A stretch of DNA of 64,000 bases from Meira nashicola (Eukaryota > Basidiomycota > Exobasidiomycetes > Exobasidiales > Brachybasidiaceae). The stretch is taken from the NCBI GenBank assembly GCA_001600355.1, contig BCJU01000002.1, positions 62,001-126,000 of the forward strand, read 5' to 3'. Positions 1 through 9,938 of this stretch are shown here, piece after piece. The notes beneath the pieces are model-generated. The model was not told the DNA's origin. It saw nothing but the letters and a program-made list of their open reading frames with translations, and did not search any database. The position numbers were made by a program, and so were the translations under genes. How positions within the stretch are numbered: position 1 is the first letter of the stretch; every line of letters begins with the position of its first letter.

Positions 1-619
1 CTACATAATTTGAATACATTCCCATTGGACTTTTCTGAGTAGGATATTGAAATGCAGGCGCATTTACAGGTAGCTGCGAATGCATTTGTACTTGTGAATC
101 TGCTTCCATTTGCTTGAATGATGGCGGCTCCCAATGTTCTCGAGAAGAAGATGCAGAAAGATCTGTTGAATTTCCACGCATTTCAATTGATTGTCCCGAT
201 CCCATCGGTCTAATGCTGCTTGATTGACTTTGACTACGTTCAAGACGTAATCTTGTCGATTTGGGTAATTGATCAGGAACGATGCATGCGATTTGCAAAA
301 CACGACAACGCCTACATGCCATATGGGGTGGTTGAGGATATGCACTTGGAACGAGAGCGGCAAAGTTTAATTGTTCACATCTTTGTTTTGCACTTCTACA
401 TTCCAAGCATGAACGTGGTCCTCTTGTTCTTTTTGTACGTACTGGACCTGCATTACTACTACTTGAAGCAGGTGTTGTACTTTCAGTTTTAGGATCGGTC
501 ATTGTTGTAGGATTTTGTTTTTGATCATCAAAATGAGATGCTAAGCCAGAAGGGAAAAGTTTTTGATCATCTCTTGCGATAGCGGTTGTGTGATTGTTTC
601 CATGTTCAAAGTGTGACAT
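1..619 (-). CDS. Zn(II)2Cys6 transcription factor, N-terminal part (runs off the left edge)
   Basis: A reading frame open from an ATG at 619 to the window edge encodes at least 206 residues; an in-frame TAA lies 15 bases upstream of the ATG. Residues 71-112 form a binuclear zinc cluster with Cys at 71, 74, 81, 102, 105 and 112 (C-x2-C-x6-C-x20-C-x2-C-x6-C), preceded by a basic stretch (RTKRTRGPRS). The 20-residue loop between the two halves is longer than in yeast Gal4, a variant I associate with basidiomycete regulators. N-terminal residues 1-60 and those after 120 are Ser/Gln/Asn-rich and look disordered. It should be a nuclear, DNA-binding regulator; its target genes cannot be told because the rest of the protein is outside the window. 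Confidence 0.85.
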   Translation of the reverse strand, partial: MSHFEHGNNHTTAIARDDQKLFPSGLASHFDDQKQNPTTMTDPKTESTTPASSSSNAGPVRTKRTRGPRSCLECRSAKQRCEQLNFAALVPSAYPQPPHMACRRCRVLQIACIVPDQLPKSTRLRLERSQSQSSSIRPMGSGQSIEMRGNSTDLSASSSREHWEPPSFKQMEADSQVQMHSQLPVNAPAFQYPTQKSPMGMYSNYV

Positions 620-1841
620 TTGCAAATTATCAAGTTAAAAAAGAAGAAAAAAGGGAATCCTTCAAAACACAAAAAATTGAATTATTTTTTGTGATGCTCT
701 CTTTTATAAATCGATTGATTTCCTTACCGCTTCTGTCGATTACTCGTTACGATCTTCATTTTTCCCGATCGACCTCCTTTAAGTATCACTAGTGAGAAAT
801 AGAAAAAGGGTAAACAAGGAAAAGGTGAATGTTTTTATGATGATGAAAACATCCTAAAAAAAAGAATTGTCTTGATCGGACGCATATAATTTCCCATGCA
901 TTTAACACAAAAAAAAATTCATCTATGCAATGCACCTATGCTGTTTCCCTTAATCGTCGTCTTGAGTATTTTACTTTATTTTTGACAGGCACTAGCCTCA
1001 AGAGATTTTCTTGCCGGTTATCTGGGAATGCATGCAGCCGGGCCAAACTCCCCTTCCCCGATTGAGAGACATGACTGGGGGAGTTCTTTTTGGATGATGA
1101 TGCAATTCATGCGTGCATGTATGTACACAGATACTAACATACTAAGGAACCAGACTGTGTTTTACACATGTGAGAATAATCCGGAAGCTTTTGCAAGGAA
1201 TAGTACAAGGCAAAACAAGAGTATAATTTATCGAAACGCGTGCGGGGAGAGAGAAAAAAAAATAAATCAATATGTTTTGCAATGAACATCTCCTGTACAG
1301 TAATTTACTAAAACTGTGGCTTTTTTATTTCGCTTTTTTTTTATTATTCAGCCTTCATTCACAGCTAACTAGATATGGACAAAAAGCGAGTCTGTAATTA
1401 TGCACTTACGGCGATACAAGATTCTACACTTTCATTCTCAGCTACGTGATTGTTTGTCTGTGAGATTGTGCACCTGCATAAAATACAACTTGTTTGCTGC
1501 AGTTGGGCGTCAGAGACCAGAAGGAGAAGAATGTTCTATACGCTATACTAAAAGAAATAAAACCCTTACGTGGGCGCAGCGTTGGGCACGTACTTATGTG
1601 TCCTGCATATATAAAGTATACATACCTCCTTGAATATACATAGTCTACATACCTATGTAAACATAGCGAGGAACAGGGATTGGAAATAAGGATAATAGCT
1701 ACTATTTCATTTCGGGAAAATCGTATGTACAATTAGCGTTTCTGATTGGCGTAGTTAAGCTATACCACTTTCGTTTTTTCAGGGTTCTCGGAACAATGAT
1801 ATTCCCCCTTTTAGGTAGAGATGCCGATCGAAGATCAAATT
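620..1841. other. Intergenic region
   Basis: About 1.2 kb with short spurious frames only. It holds poly-A/T tracts and the promoter of the zinc-cluster gene. I see no RNA gene, repeat or credible coding region. Confidence 0.5.
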
Positions 1842-2318
1842 TTATTTTTGGCCTATATAAAAGATGGCTTCAATAAAGTTAATCAAACAAGATTGAGGTG
1901 AAGGAAAAGTGAAATATTCTTCAATCTTTGCCGTTGTAAGGGGTAAAGTTCCATTTAATAAACCTGCAACGATTGTATAATTGGCTTGAACTGTTGTTGA
2001 ATTGATTATGGTATAAATCGGTTGTTTATTTTCATATAATGGTCCACCTAAAATCGCTTGTGGTCCTGCAACTGATGATAATAATAGTGATTTACGATCC
2101 CATGCAGTAGTTACCAAGAATCCGGGTGGACCTTCGATCCTATGAACATTTTCAGTTGTTGGAATTGTTTCTGCATCATCTTTGCGATGCGTTAAAACTG
2201 CACGAACGTATTTTGCAGCTCCATCTAAATGACAATCGTCATCACGACGAGAAGGTGGTAAAGCGAATGTTTGCAATAAACAAGCAAGAGTGATGAATAA
2301 AAGAATGAATGATTTCAT
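1842..2318 (-). CDS. Small secreted protein, unknown function
   Basis: 158 residues from the ATG at 2318; the longer frame starts at TTG and is less likely. Residues 1-19 form a typical signal peptide (basic start, Leu/Phe/Ile-rich core ending QTFALP), followed by SRRDDD. The mature part has only two Cys (in DDCHLD near residue 29 and near the C-terminus, SPQSCLIN) that may form one disulfide, and N-x-S/T sites (NST, NYT, NGT) fit N-glycosylation. I recognise no family. It stands alone, about 0.8 kb from a secreted flavin oxidase transcribed the other way, so a shared extracellular role is possible but not shown. Confidence 0.65.
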   Translation of the reverse strand: MKSFILLFITLACLLQTFALPPSRRDDDCHLDGAAKYVRAVLTHRKDDAETIPTTENVHRIEGPPGFLVTTAWDRKSLLLSSVAGPQAILGGPLYENKQPIYTIINSTTVQANYTIVAGLLNGTLPLTTAKIEEYFTFPSPQSCLINFIEAIFYIGQK

Positions 2319-3114
2319 GATTGTCCTTGTGATGATAGAGAGAAAGTTGTTCAAAAAAATAAAAGGGCTTTTGATTTTTATTATTAGAATAATATTGACT
2401 TCATTTCATCATTTCTTTTCCGGCTCCGCGTTGCTCATAAACTATGTACATGCAAGAATGATGTTATAAAACTAAAATGCATGCACGTCATTTTTCATCG
2501 TATTTTTGCGGAAAGAATTCATTATGATCACCATGGAGTAAGTTTCCATTCTTTTTTTCCGGGGAATTATTTGTTTGTGTGAAAAATCACACGTCCTTTT
2601 CACTTGTGTTCGAATAAGCCGCACTGAGATTATGCCTTGGCCGAGTGGGTGTATGCATGCTTACAATACTTAATCCATGCAGCCAAGTTTGGCCCCGCAA
2701 AATATAAAATAAATTCAATTCGAATCGTGTTCGCCTTACCAAAAAATTAGAGTCTTTGTAACTCCATTTGTGCGGGAAGATGTCCTTTTTCACGAGTCAG
2801 ATCGAATGCCCACAAAATAAAATTTCTTCTTTTTAATACTGACTGACAATCTGCCCTATATTCTTTCCGCGACATTCCGTTCGAGTGATCTGCATACGAC
2901 AAACGATGATTTATACGCTAAATAGCTTTTTCGTTTAAAGTTTAAAATCTTCCCACTTCTTTCGTGATATGTTTGGTGCCGAATACTATACCTAAGTTTC
3001 AGGAATTGAATCGGGCTATGATCACACGTATGTACATATTCTTAAAAGAAAACCATAAATAGCTTTTACTTTGTTCCTATCCATCTCTTCACCACCAAAC
3101 TTTATTCCCCCAAC
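2319..3114. other. Divergent promoter region
   Basis: About 0.8 kb between the divergently transcribed secreted protein (minus) and flavin oxidase (plus). No gene is supported. A tRNA-like box A sequence near 2636 has no matching acceptor stem (see rejected items). Confidence 0.5.
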
Positions 3115-4647
3115 ATGGTTCGCTCCATCTTTCTTGCACTTGGAGCATTTCTAGCTGCAATTTTCACTCTTCTTCCTTCTTCTTCTTATGTTTTCGCTAG
3201 ACCATCGGAATTTCAACTAACAAATAACGTTAACGAACTCAATAAAAGATTCGTTAATCAAACAATTTTAGATGCATGCAAACCATTACAGCCATCAAAA
3301 AATGTCTTTTACGTTTTAAGTCCACAATATTCTTCTACACTTTCACGTTATATTTCTTCAACCGTTCAAACACCAGTTTGTTTATTCCTACCTGATCAAC
3401 CAGAACAAATTTCAAATGCAATAAAAGTTATAGGATCAAAACGTATTCCTTTTGCCGTTTCATCTGGTAGACATGCAAGTAATAAAGGTTTTAGTACAAC
3501 AACTGGTATTCAAATTGATATGAAAGGTTTTCAACAAGTTATACTCGATTCAAGTAAACAATTCGTTGATATTGGATCGGGAAATATTTGGGATAACGTT
3601 TATCAAGTTTTAGAAGGTACAGGTGTAAACATTGTTGGTGGAAGAGTGACGGGTGTTGGCGTTGGTGGATTTATTACAGGTGGTGGTGGTTATAGTTGGA
3701 AGACGAACCAATACGGCTTAACTGTTGATACTTTGATTAAAGCTGATCTGGTTTTGCCAAATGGTACTTTAGCCACTGCAAGTGCAAGTCAAAATCCAGA
3801 TTTATTCTGGGCAATAAAAGGTGGAGGCAATCAATTCGGTATTATTTATAACTTCCGTTTAAAGACCAATCCACAATCTGCTCAAGTTTATGGTGGTTTA
3901 CGTACATACACACAAGATCAAATTCCTGCAATCATTCAAGCCGTTTCAGAATTTTCTGATAAAAATACAGATGCAAAAGCACAAACGATTCCAACTTTTA
4001 ATACAATAGCAGGTATTCCGGGTATTTCTTTACTTGGATTTTATGATGGTCCTGATCCAGGTACAACTTTGAACTATTTTAATGCTCCAGCAACAACTGC
4101 AAAAGCTTTTACTGACGGATGGAAAGCACAAAGTTTTAGTGATTTAGTTCGTTCTGCTCCTGCAAATGCGACTGCTTATCAACGTGGTTTATTCCATTCA
4201 GTTCAATTAAAACGTTATTCTTTACCGCTTTTACAGCAAATTGCAAATCAATCTGCTTTTTGGGGTTCTCGTCCTTTACGTTCTGGTACTTTTATCTCTT
4301 ATGATGTTGAACCATTTTTATCCGATTGGGCAAATGGTATAAATACTGATGCAGCTTGGCCACATGCAAATAGTCCAATCCCATTAAATATTTATTACGC
4401 TTGGTCAAGTCCATTAGATGATCAATTTTATCGTGAAGCAGCTTTAGAATCTGCTCGTCTTTTAAACGATTTAGCAAATTCAGAAGGTCAACAAGTTGAT
4501 CAATTTGGTTTATATCCAAATTATGCAATTGATGGATCTTCAGCTCAAGAAGTTTTCCGTCAAAATGCTCCAAGATTAGCACAATTAAAAAAGCAATTCG
4601 ATCCTCAAAATGTAATGGGTTTAACTACATACTTTTCCTTCACTTGA
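3115..4647 (+). CDS. Secreted FAD-linked oxidoreductase (BBE-like, PCMH FAD-binding)
   Basis: 510 residues, a normal length for fungal berberine-bridge-enzyme-like oxidases. A signal peptide covers residues 1-28. The PCMH-type FAD domain follows (about 85-260): SSGRHASN carries His120, the expected covalent FAD attachment site, and the glycine-rich segment GGGGYSWKTNQYGLTVD is diagnostic. The Cys that makes a second flavin bond in bicovalent members seems absent (GGRVTGVGVGG), so the flavin is probably monocovalent. The C-terminal BBE domain has the Y-x-N-Y element (YPNY) and ends FDPQNVMGLTTYFSF. Such enzymes oxidise carbohydrates, alcohols or secondary metabolites outside the cell; the substrate cannot be read from sequence. 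Its 3' end is 133 bp before the acyltransferase gene on the same strand. Confidence 0.9.
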   Translation: MVRSIFLALGAFLAAIFTLLPSSSYVFARPSEFQLTNNVNELNKRFVNQTILDACKPLQPSKNVFYVLSPQYSSTLSRYISSTVQTPVCLFLPDQPEQISNAIKVIGSKRIPFAVSSGRHASNKGFSTTTGIQIDMKGFQQVILDSSKQFVDIGSGNIWDNVYQVLEGTGVNIVGGRVTGVGVGGFITGGGGYSWKTNQYGLTVDTLIKADLVLPNGTLATASASQNPDLFWAIKGGGNQFGIIYNFRLKTNPQSAQVYGGLRTYTQDQIPAIIQAVSEFSDKNTDAKAQTIPTFNTIAGIPGISLLGFYDGPDPGTTLNYFNAPATTAKAFTDGWKAQSFSDLVRSAPANATAYQRGLFHSVQLKRYSLPLLQQIANQSAFWGSRPLRSGTFISYDVEPFLSDWANGINTDAAWPHANSPIPLNIYYAWSSPLDDQFYREAALESARLLNDLANSEGQQVDQFGLYPNYAIDGSSAQEVFRQNAPRLAQLKKQFDPQNVMGLTTYFSFT

Positions 4648-4780
4648 TCACATTGTACATACGTAATTTTAAGGAAATGCATAACAAATCTTATATGTAA
4701 TTCGCGCATGACTCCCCCACGCTGAGTTTTAAACACGCATGCATGCATACATTCTGACATTCTTACTACCATAACACGAA

Positions 4781-6460
4781 ATGACTTCCTATGAATATCG
4801 CCCATTACGATTGTTGGGCAGACATGAGAGGTATTGTCTTGCAAGGCATAATATTGGACATCCACCTATCTTATGTTCGATCACATTCGGAAAAGCAAAG
4901 AATATAGAAGAAATTAAAGAATTACACGCAAGACTTCGAAATCGAATAGAATTCATCTTGCAAAGTATACCAGTCTTTTCCGCTCATGTTCCCGATCAAT
5001 TTGCATTACGACCAACATGGGCAATTCATACAACAAACTCCACCAAATTCGATCCTGATCAAGTCTTGTTACCTATCGAATCACTAAAAGGGAATACAGA
5101 TAACTTGTCCTTAGATGATGCAGAAGACCTACTCCAACAATTTCAGCTATGGGGCAAGCATACACTACAGGATCTACGAAAACCTCCTTTTTGGCGAGTG
5201 AGACTTGTGACGGAAGAGAAAGGTGATCATATACATTTCGCTGTCGTTCTCATCTCTCATCATCTCATAGCCGATGGTCAAGGTATGATGAACTTGTCCG
5301 TTTTGTTGACTCAATCAAAAGAACTTCAATTTCCCACTGCAAACGAATTACGTGGAAGTTTGATTTCTGTTAAGGAAGAAGATGTAGAAGGATCATCTTT
5401 ACCTTTGACAAGTGACGTGACGATGCGATCCAAAGCACCACTGTTATGGACCGCTTGGGCATGGATCAAATCAAGAATAATGCCCATACTCCCATCATTC
5501 CTGCAAAGATTTCTGGGATACCATCACGTTTGGCCGCATCAAATCACACCAGCACAAAGAGTGGCAGAATTACCTGTGCACTATCGTCTCGTTGACGTTC
5601 GAAGTGAAGATGTTGGCGTTGGTAAAGCTTTGTTTGAGCGAATGAAAGAGGTAGCTTCTCTTCATAATCTCAAAACAGTTCATCCCATCTTTCATACAGC
5701 TTGCATTTTTGCATTATACACCCATCTCAAATATACCATTCAACAATTTCCAATTCACGTAAAAATTAATTCAGCAGCAGGTGAAAGGGATGTGAAAAAG
5801 TTTGGAATGATTGCTGGCAATTATGTTTCCTTGTTTTCCTTCCCTTTGCATTTGAGTGCTGAGATGAAGGTATGGCAAATTGCTCGATCTTTTGCAACTG
5901 ATTGTGAGTATATGCATTTGTTTCAGAAGTTGCATCACACTAACTCCCTATCCACACCTACAGTAACATCCAAAGCAGGACTAGAAATGCGTTCACGTTC
6001 CTGGAGTTTGATGCCTGATGTTTTAGGTAGATTTGGTGAATATATGCACAAAAAGACCAAACAATCTCCAACTCCATGGGAAGCATTTTTCGGTGGACAA
6101 GCTGAACAATTTCAACCTTGTAAAAGTTCTTTAGGTTTTTCGAATTTAGGATTGATAAAGTTAAGTGATCCTTTATTCGATCGATTCATTTGGACACAAT
6201 ATCCACCAATCGGAGAAGCAATTATGATTGATGCAAACGGATGGCGTACCCGAGATGGGAAAGAAGGTTTATCATTTTCATGCGGAATACGTGGAAATGG
6301 AAATTGGGGACCGAAGAAAGGAAAAGGTGAAGATATTTTTGTTGATGCATTACATAAAATGTTATGCTTTTTCGCCAAAAATATTATCAAAGAAGATGAT
6401 ACATTTGAATCGATCAGACAAAAGATTCAAGAAGACAAAACGATCGATTTCAAACAGTAG
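4781..6460 (+). CDS. Alcohol acetyltransferase-like (AATase/condensation-fold) protein
   Basis: 559 residues. The frame opens MTSYEYRPLRLLGRHERYCL, typical of fungal AATase-family proteins, and has the catalytic HHxxxDG motif as HHLIADGQG near residue 160, in a beta-strand context (HFAVVLISHHL). The C-terminal half includes NSAAGERD and GNYVSLFSFPL, resembling the second lobe of the CoA-dependent acyltransferase fold. Family members transfer acetyl or acyl groups from CoA to alcohols, including sterols or sphingoid bases. There is no signal peptide, so it is probably cytosolic or ER-associated. It lies head-to-tail with the flavin oxidase, which might indicate a small metabolic pair, but no further cluster enzyme is present. 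A polyketide-synthesis acyltransferase role is possible but less likely. Confidence 0.8.
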   Translation: MTSYEYRPLRLLGRHERYCLARHNIGHPPILCSITFGKAKNIEEIKELHARLRNRIEFILQSIPVFSAHVPDQFALRPTWAIHTTNSTKFDPDQVLLPIESLKGNTDNLSLDDAEDLLQQFQLWGKHTLQDLRKPPFWRVRLVTEEKGDHIHFAVVLISHHLIADGQGMMNLSVLLTQSKELQFPTANELRGSLISVKEEDVEGSSLPLTSDVTMRSKAPLLWTAWAWIKSRIMPILPSFLQRFLGYHHVWPHQITPAQRVAELPVHYRLVDVRSEDVGVGKALFERMKEVASLHNLKTVHPIFHTACIFALYTHLKYTIQQFPIHVKINSAAGERDVKKFGMIAGNYVSLFSFPLHLSAEMKVWQIARSFATDCEYMHLFQKLHHTNSLSTPTVTSKAGLEMRSRSWSLMPDVLGRFGEYMHKKTKQSPTPWEAFFGGQAEQFQPCKSSLGFSNLGLIKLSDPLFDRFIWTQYPPIGEAIMIDANGWRTRDGKEGLSFSCGIRGNGNWGPKKGKGEDIFVDALHKMLCFFAKNIIKEDDTFESIRQKIQEDKTIDFKQ

Positions 6461-6856
6461 CGCCCCTCAATCTACTTTCTCATAACCCATCAGCTCGGGC
6501 CGTCTGGTTGATATGAATGGTCTGTGAGAATTTCTGTTAAAGCACTCACTGGTTTGACGTAATACTGCCTCTGTGCCCTCTTTCATGCAGCAGGAAATTT
6601 ATTAGCGTAATTTTGATTTATGGTCGCATGCGTTGCAAATTTTTGAAAAGGCATTTTAGCAGTCTTGCTTGTATTTTTTTGTTTTATTGTTCAAATGTCA
6701 CCTTATCACAAATTCACAATCTTGCATATTATACTTACCACATTTGTGCAAAATCGTAAGTCCTTGTTGGTTTCATTAACACCATCATCCCTAAAAACCA
6801 AGTTAGAGAACAAACAATAACAAACCCCAATCTCTGCATCTTTGTGGGAATGCGTG
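6461..6856. other. Intergenic region with a possible upstream exon
   Basis: A frame from an ATG at 6695 encodes a hydrophobic start (MSPYHKFTILHIILTTFVQ) in the same phase as the small gene downstream, but a TAA near 6813 separates them. A GTAAGT occurs at about 6752, yet no acceptor AG restores the frame, so I do not join them. Confidence 0.3.
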
Positions 6857-7174
6857 ATGGGTACCAACACCAGTAAACCATTAACATATGCAACATCAAC
6901 CCATGGATCAGCAAGGATGGGAGGCGTACAAAATTTCCACTCTTATCCAAACGGTGCTGCACGTATGGGAGGAGTACATCCAAAAAGACGAAAAGTGAAA
7001 AAGAATAATGCACAATCTAGCCATCAAAGACAAACATCAGAAATGGATCCAGAAGCAACTTTGATAGGCGATTCAAGAAGAAATACTCAACAGCATTTAC
7101 TCCACTTATCCGAAGCAGAAACGATTGTTAATGATCATCATTCAGGTCCACCTCCACCACCTTATTCACGTTAA
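6857..7174 (+). CDS. Small hypothetical protein with N-myristoylation-like start and PPxY tail
   Basis: 105 residues from ATG 6857; the longer frame begins at TTG 6842. The N-terminus MGTNTSKP fits the MGxxxS/T myristoylation consensus. An ARMGGV element occurs twice (SARMGGVQNFH, AARMGGVHP) about 18 residues apart, followed by a basic patch PKRRKVKK that could be a nuclear signal. The C-terminus, PPPPPYSR, contains a PPxY motif of the type bound by WW domains such as those of Rsp5-like ubiquitin ligases. I recognise no family. The coding status rests on codon use and the motifs only. A spliced form with an upstream exon starting at 6695 is possible but could not be made to fit. Confidence 0.45.
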   Translation: MGTNTSKPLTYATSTHGSARMGGVQNFHSYPNGAARMGGVHPKRRKVKKNNAQSSHQRQTSEMDPEATLIGDSRRNTQQHLLHLSEAETIVNDHHSGPPPPPYSR

Positions 7175-7248
7175 TTTCTTCAAACAAAGCACACACGTCT
7201 TTACACTGTATACTATTAATGAACAATTCAAGAACATTTAAGCTAACA

Positions 7249-7257
7249 AAAAAAAAG
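7249..7257 (-). terminator. Pol III terminator of the 5S rRNA gene
   Basis: On the minus strand a run of at least eight T follows the 5S 3' end by about five bases, the usual RNA polymerase III stop. Confidence 0.7.
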
Positions 7258-7261
7258 ATAG

Positions 7262-7379
7262 AACTGCAGCACCCAGGATTCCCGCGTGGTCCCCCACCGC
7301 AGTACTGACTAGGCGATACCGTGCTTGACTTCGCAGATCGGACGGGATGCGGTACTTTCACGGTTCTATGGCCGCAGAT
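7262..7379 (-). rRNA. 5S ribosomal RNA
   Basis: Read on the minus strand, this roughly 118-base segment matches fungal 5S rRNA in order: GGCCATAGAACC near the 5' end, CCGCATCCCGTCCGATCTGC (the C-box/loop A-B region), GAAGTCAAGCACGG, CCTAGTCAGTACTG, GTGGGGGACCACGCGGGAA, then GGTGCTGCAGTT. The 5' ATCTGCGGC pairs with the 3' GCTGCAGTT to make helix I. A run of T (plus-strand A-run at about 7249-7257) follows the 3' end as a Pol III terminator. The gene is a single dispersed copy between protein genes, not in an rDNA unit, as is common in many fungi. The ends are approximate to a few bases. Confidence 0.93.
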
Positions 7380-7472
7380 ATCACGTTTACAATTACATCC
7401 CTTTTTAAAACTTCTCTTGTGCGGGTCGTAAATCAAGCTGTGAGAAGTGGATAGAAAAGGGTCAATTAATTA

Positions 7473-8302
7473 TCAATCATTTTTCAATTTATCTTCTTTA
7501 CTCACTTCATGTGTCCATAAAGAAGGACTTTGATTCATTAAATGCAAATATTCAGCTGCAACTGAATCTGCACTCATACTTGCACCCGTCCTTGTTGCTT
7601 CTGAATCTTCATCACGAATTGGACCATTGGCAACAGCATGAACTGCATGAATGCCATATTTTGATTCACCTTTTGCTAAGGCTTGTGCAACGCTACGTGC
7701 AGCTGAACGTGTGGCTCCGTAAGAAGTATATTCAGCATTCGTACGAAGAGCGCCCAATGTGCCCTAGTATGAGAGTGAAATGATGTCAGTAAGATTATGC
7801 ATTCCTTAAGCTATGCAAAAATAAAACCTACGGTAAAGATAATCGTTCCCTTTTTCTCGCCTTTTGTATCAGCTAATAATGTTTGACCACCATTTTGAGA
7901 GTACATTAAGCGAACACTCTCTTGTGCAAATGTTAAAGCGCCTGTAACATATGTTTCCATACTCTTTGTAAATTCTTCAGGTTTCGTATCCAAAAAAGGT
8001 TCTTTTGCGCTTTGTTTGATATGATAAATTGCTAATTTAAGTTTTAAACCTTGAAAAGAAGAATGTTCAGATATTTTCTTGAATGTTGATTGAAGTTGTG
8101 TAGTTGATGTATCTGTTGGAAATGCTTCTACAATCGCTTCTTTATTCGTCGATCGAATTTTTTCAACAACTCCGTTCAAATTTGTCGCATTACGTGCTAA
8201 CACTGCAACAGCTAAATTACCTTGATTGGCTAGATAACGTGCAATTCCTCCTCCTGAAGTTGGTCCTGCTCCGATAATGATTGCTAATCCTTTTGGTGCC
8301 AT
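7473..8302 (-). CDS. Short-chain dehydrogenase/reductase (two exons) with atypical YxxxR active site
   Basis: Exon 1 is 8302-7832 and exon 2 is 7763-7473, joined in phase 0. The 67-base intron (7831-7764) has GTAGGT, a CTTACTGAC branch site and CTAG. The product is 253 residues, a normal SDR length. The NAD(P)-binding loop is GAGPTSGGGIARYLA near the N-terminus. The catalytic Tyr lies in SYGATRSAARS: the usual YxxxK lysine is Arg, and the usual Ser is replaced by Thr/Gly (IIFTGTLGAL). NAD(P)-dependent oxidoreductase activity is therefore likely in fold but uncertain in chemistry. There is no signal peptide, so it is cytosolic. It is one gene away from the 5S rRNA and shows no operon-like partner. 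Confidence 0.85.
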
Positions 8303-9016
8303 TGTGTATGCGAGTATGTATATATGATATGGAAGAAAGGAAGAAAGAATGAAAAAGAAGTGGAGAATTTGCTTCTATCAATAGAATCATGCACGGTACA
8401 CACACAATCTCAGGTGGAGAAGAAGCATACAGTGCATATATCCAAGTTGTGTGCACTTTGTCCCAGCAGGTCAATCGACGGCAATTGATCGGCGCCTTTT
8501 TTTGTTTAGCTCGATTTTAGCGTGAAGAAATTGAACAGGATAGAATTGCAATATTCTTCTGAATTTGAATTTGTATGCAACCGTCAGAGCACGCTTAACT
8601 ATTAATCAATCACACATCTCTATTCATAAAATCAATTTATCGTAATGTTGGCTATTAATCGTTTATTAGGGTTTATTATTTTGGATCGCTTTGTCTTTTT
8701 GGAATCAGTTTAATAAATTGTATTGAAACAGCAAGATGCTTCATCTTCTACAAATTTACTCTGACAGCATTACAACCAAACAGTCTAGAGAAGTGTTTTA
8801 ACCTATGATAATGAATTGAGAATTTTACACACGTTTATTCGCAAACTTGAAGTGTCAAGATTTGGATGTGTGCGAATTATATTGTTGAGAGGCAATTACT
8901 TCCCTTCAACAAGCAATGCAGATATCAATGTGTGAAAGATGGATTAGGCAAATATATACTTGAACAACAATATTGGCTCATGATCGATACAAAGATTATT
9001 ATGGACAAATTTATAA
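8303..9016. other. Intergenic region
   Basis: About 0.7 kb upstream of the SDR and downstream of the interrupted secreted gene. No gene, RNA or repeat is supported. Confidence 0.5.
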
Positions 9017-9577
9017 TCAGATTCCCAGCTCAGATTTATTTTTGCTCTCTTCCCAATGTTTCACCAAATGACTTGTACTTGGACTATTGGGATTATCTGC
9101 TATTTGTTTTGCTTTTTTACCTGCAAATTTAGCTGAATGTCTTACCCCACCTGATCCAATTTGAAGAAAAGCTTTATGTTCTGTAGGCCAAAATGAACTT
9201 TTTGCTTCATGAACACTTATATCCGCTAATGCATTAAGTTCATGTTCAGCTTTTTTCATATTTTCATATGACTTTTGTCTATGAATTGCAACACGTTGAC
9301 GAGTTGGAGTTTGTTCTCGTGGTTCAAGATATTTATGAATTAAAGTTTGCTTTTTATCAGTTGATTAAACTCTTTCTACTTCATTTAATTTATAATCAGT
9401 ACTTGCATAATGATGCTGTAAAGAAGGATTTCGATATAATGCTCTTGGTACTTGATCTTTAAAAGTTGGCTGATGGTGTACTTCCCTACTTGAGCTTGTT
9501 TGACCGCTTGCACATTTTACCTCAACCGTAATTAAGCTCAAAAAGTATAAAATCAATACAGTAGAAAAAAGAATCAT
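9017..9577 (-). pseudogene. Secreted SPxR-Y family protein interrupted by one in-frame TAA
   Basis: From ATG 9577 the frame gives a signal peptide (FSTVLILYFLSLITVEVKC) and 70 residues, then a TAA at 9365-9367. Beyond it the same frame stays open to 9017 and keeps clear homology to the intact neighbour at 9939-10382: EQTPTRQRVAIHRQ here against EQSPTRERVALHRQ there, and FAGKKAKQIADNPNSPSTSH against FAGKKAKEIADNPNTPSTSH. No base is gained or lost across the 187 codons. A recent nonsense mutation is the simplest reading; stop readthrough is the alternative. It is the most 3' member of a four-gene tandem cluster on the minus strand. Confidence 0.8.
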
Positions 9578-9938
9578 GATAGTGTGTTTTTAGAGGAAGA
9601 AGATGGGTGCACATTTTGGAAGACAAGGGCATCTTATATACTTTTTGTTTGGATAAGACATGGGCGTCAAGATTTCACAGCCGAATTACAAGATAAGGTA
9701 TGACTTCATAGCGGTACTTGCTGTCTTGCTTGAGGATCAGAGCACAGCTTAAGGATCATAACCGAACAATCTGATTGGTCAACAATCTTTCAAGTGAATA
9801 TAGAATAAATTTTTAAGAAATTCGAATATGACTATGTACATGTGTTAGACAGAGGCGTATATACAAGGAATAGTATAGAGAAATCATAAAAAAAGGCAAA
9901 ACAAATCAGAATCCCAGGTCAGATCTAGACTTGCTTTG
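9578..9938. other. Promoter region of the interrupted secreted gene
   Basis: About 360 bp between two tandem paralogues. It holds a TATA-like TTATATAC on the plus strand near 9634. Nothing else is recognised. Confidence 0.4.

Noticed and set aside
2630..2730. Possible tRNA (box A-like TTGGCCGAGTGG and box B-like ATTCGAAT)
   Set aside because: The boxes are too far apart for a plain tRNA, box B is imperfect (no GG before TTCGA), and no acceptor stem pairs.
6735..7013. Hydrophobic minus-strand frame of 92 codons
   Set aside because: It starts at GTG, lacks a useful early ATG, and is antisense to the better supported MG.../PPxY frame.
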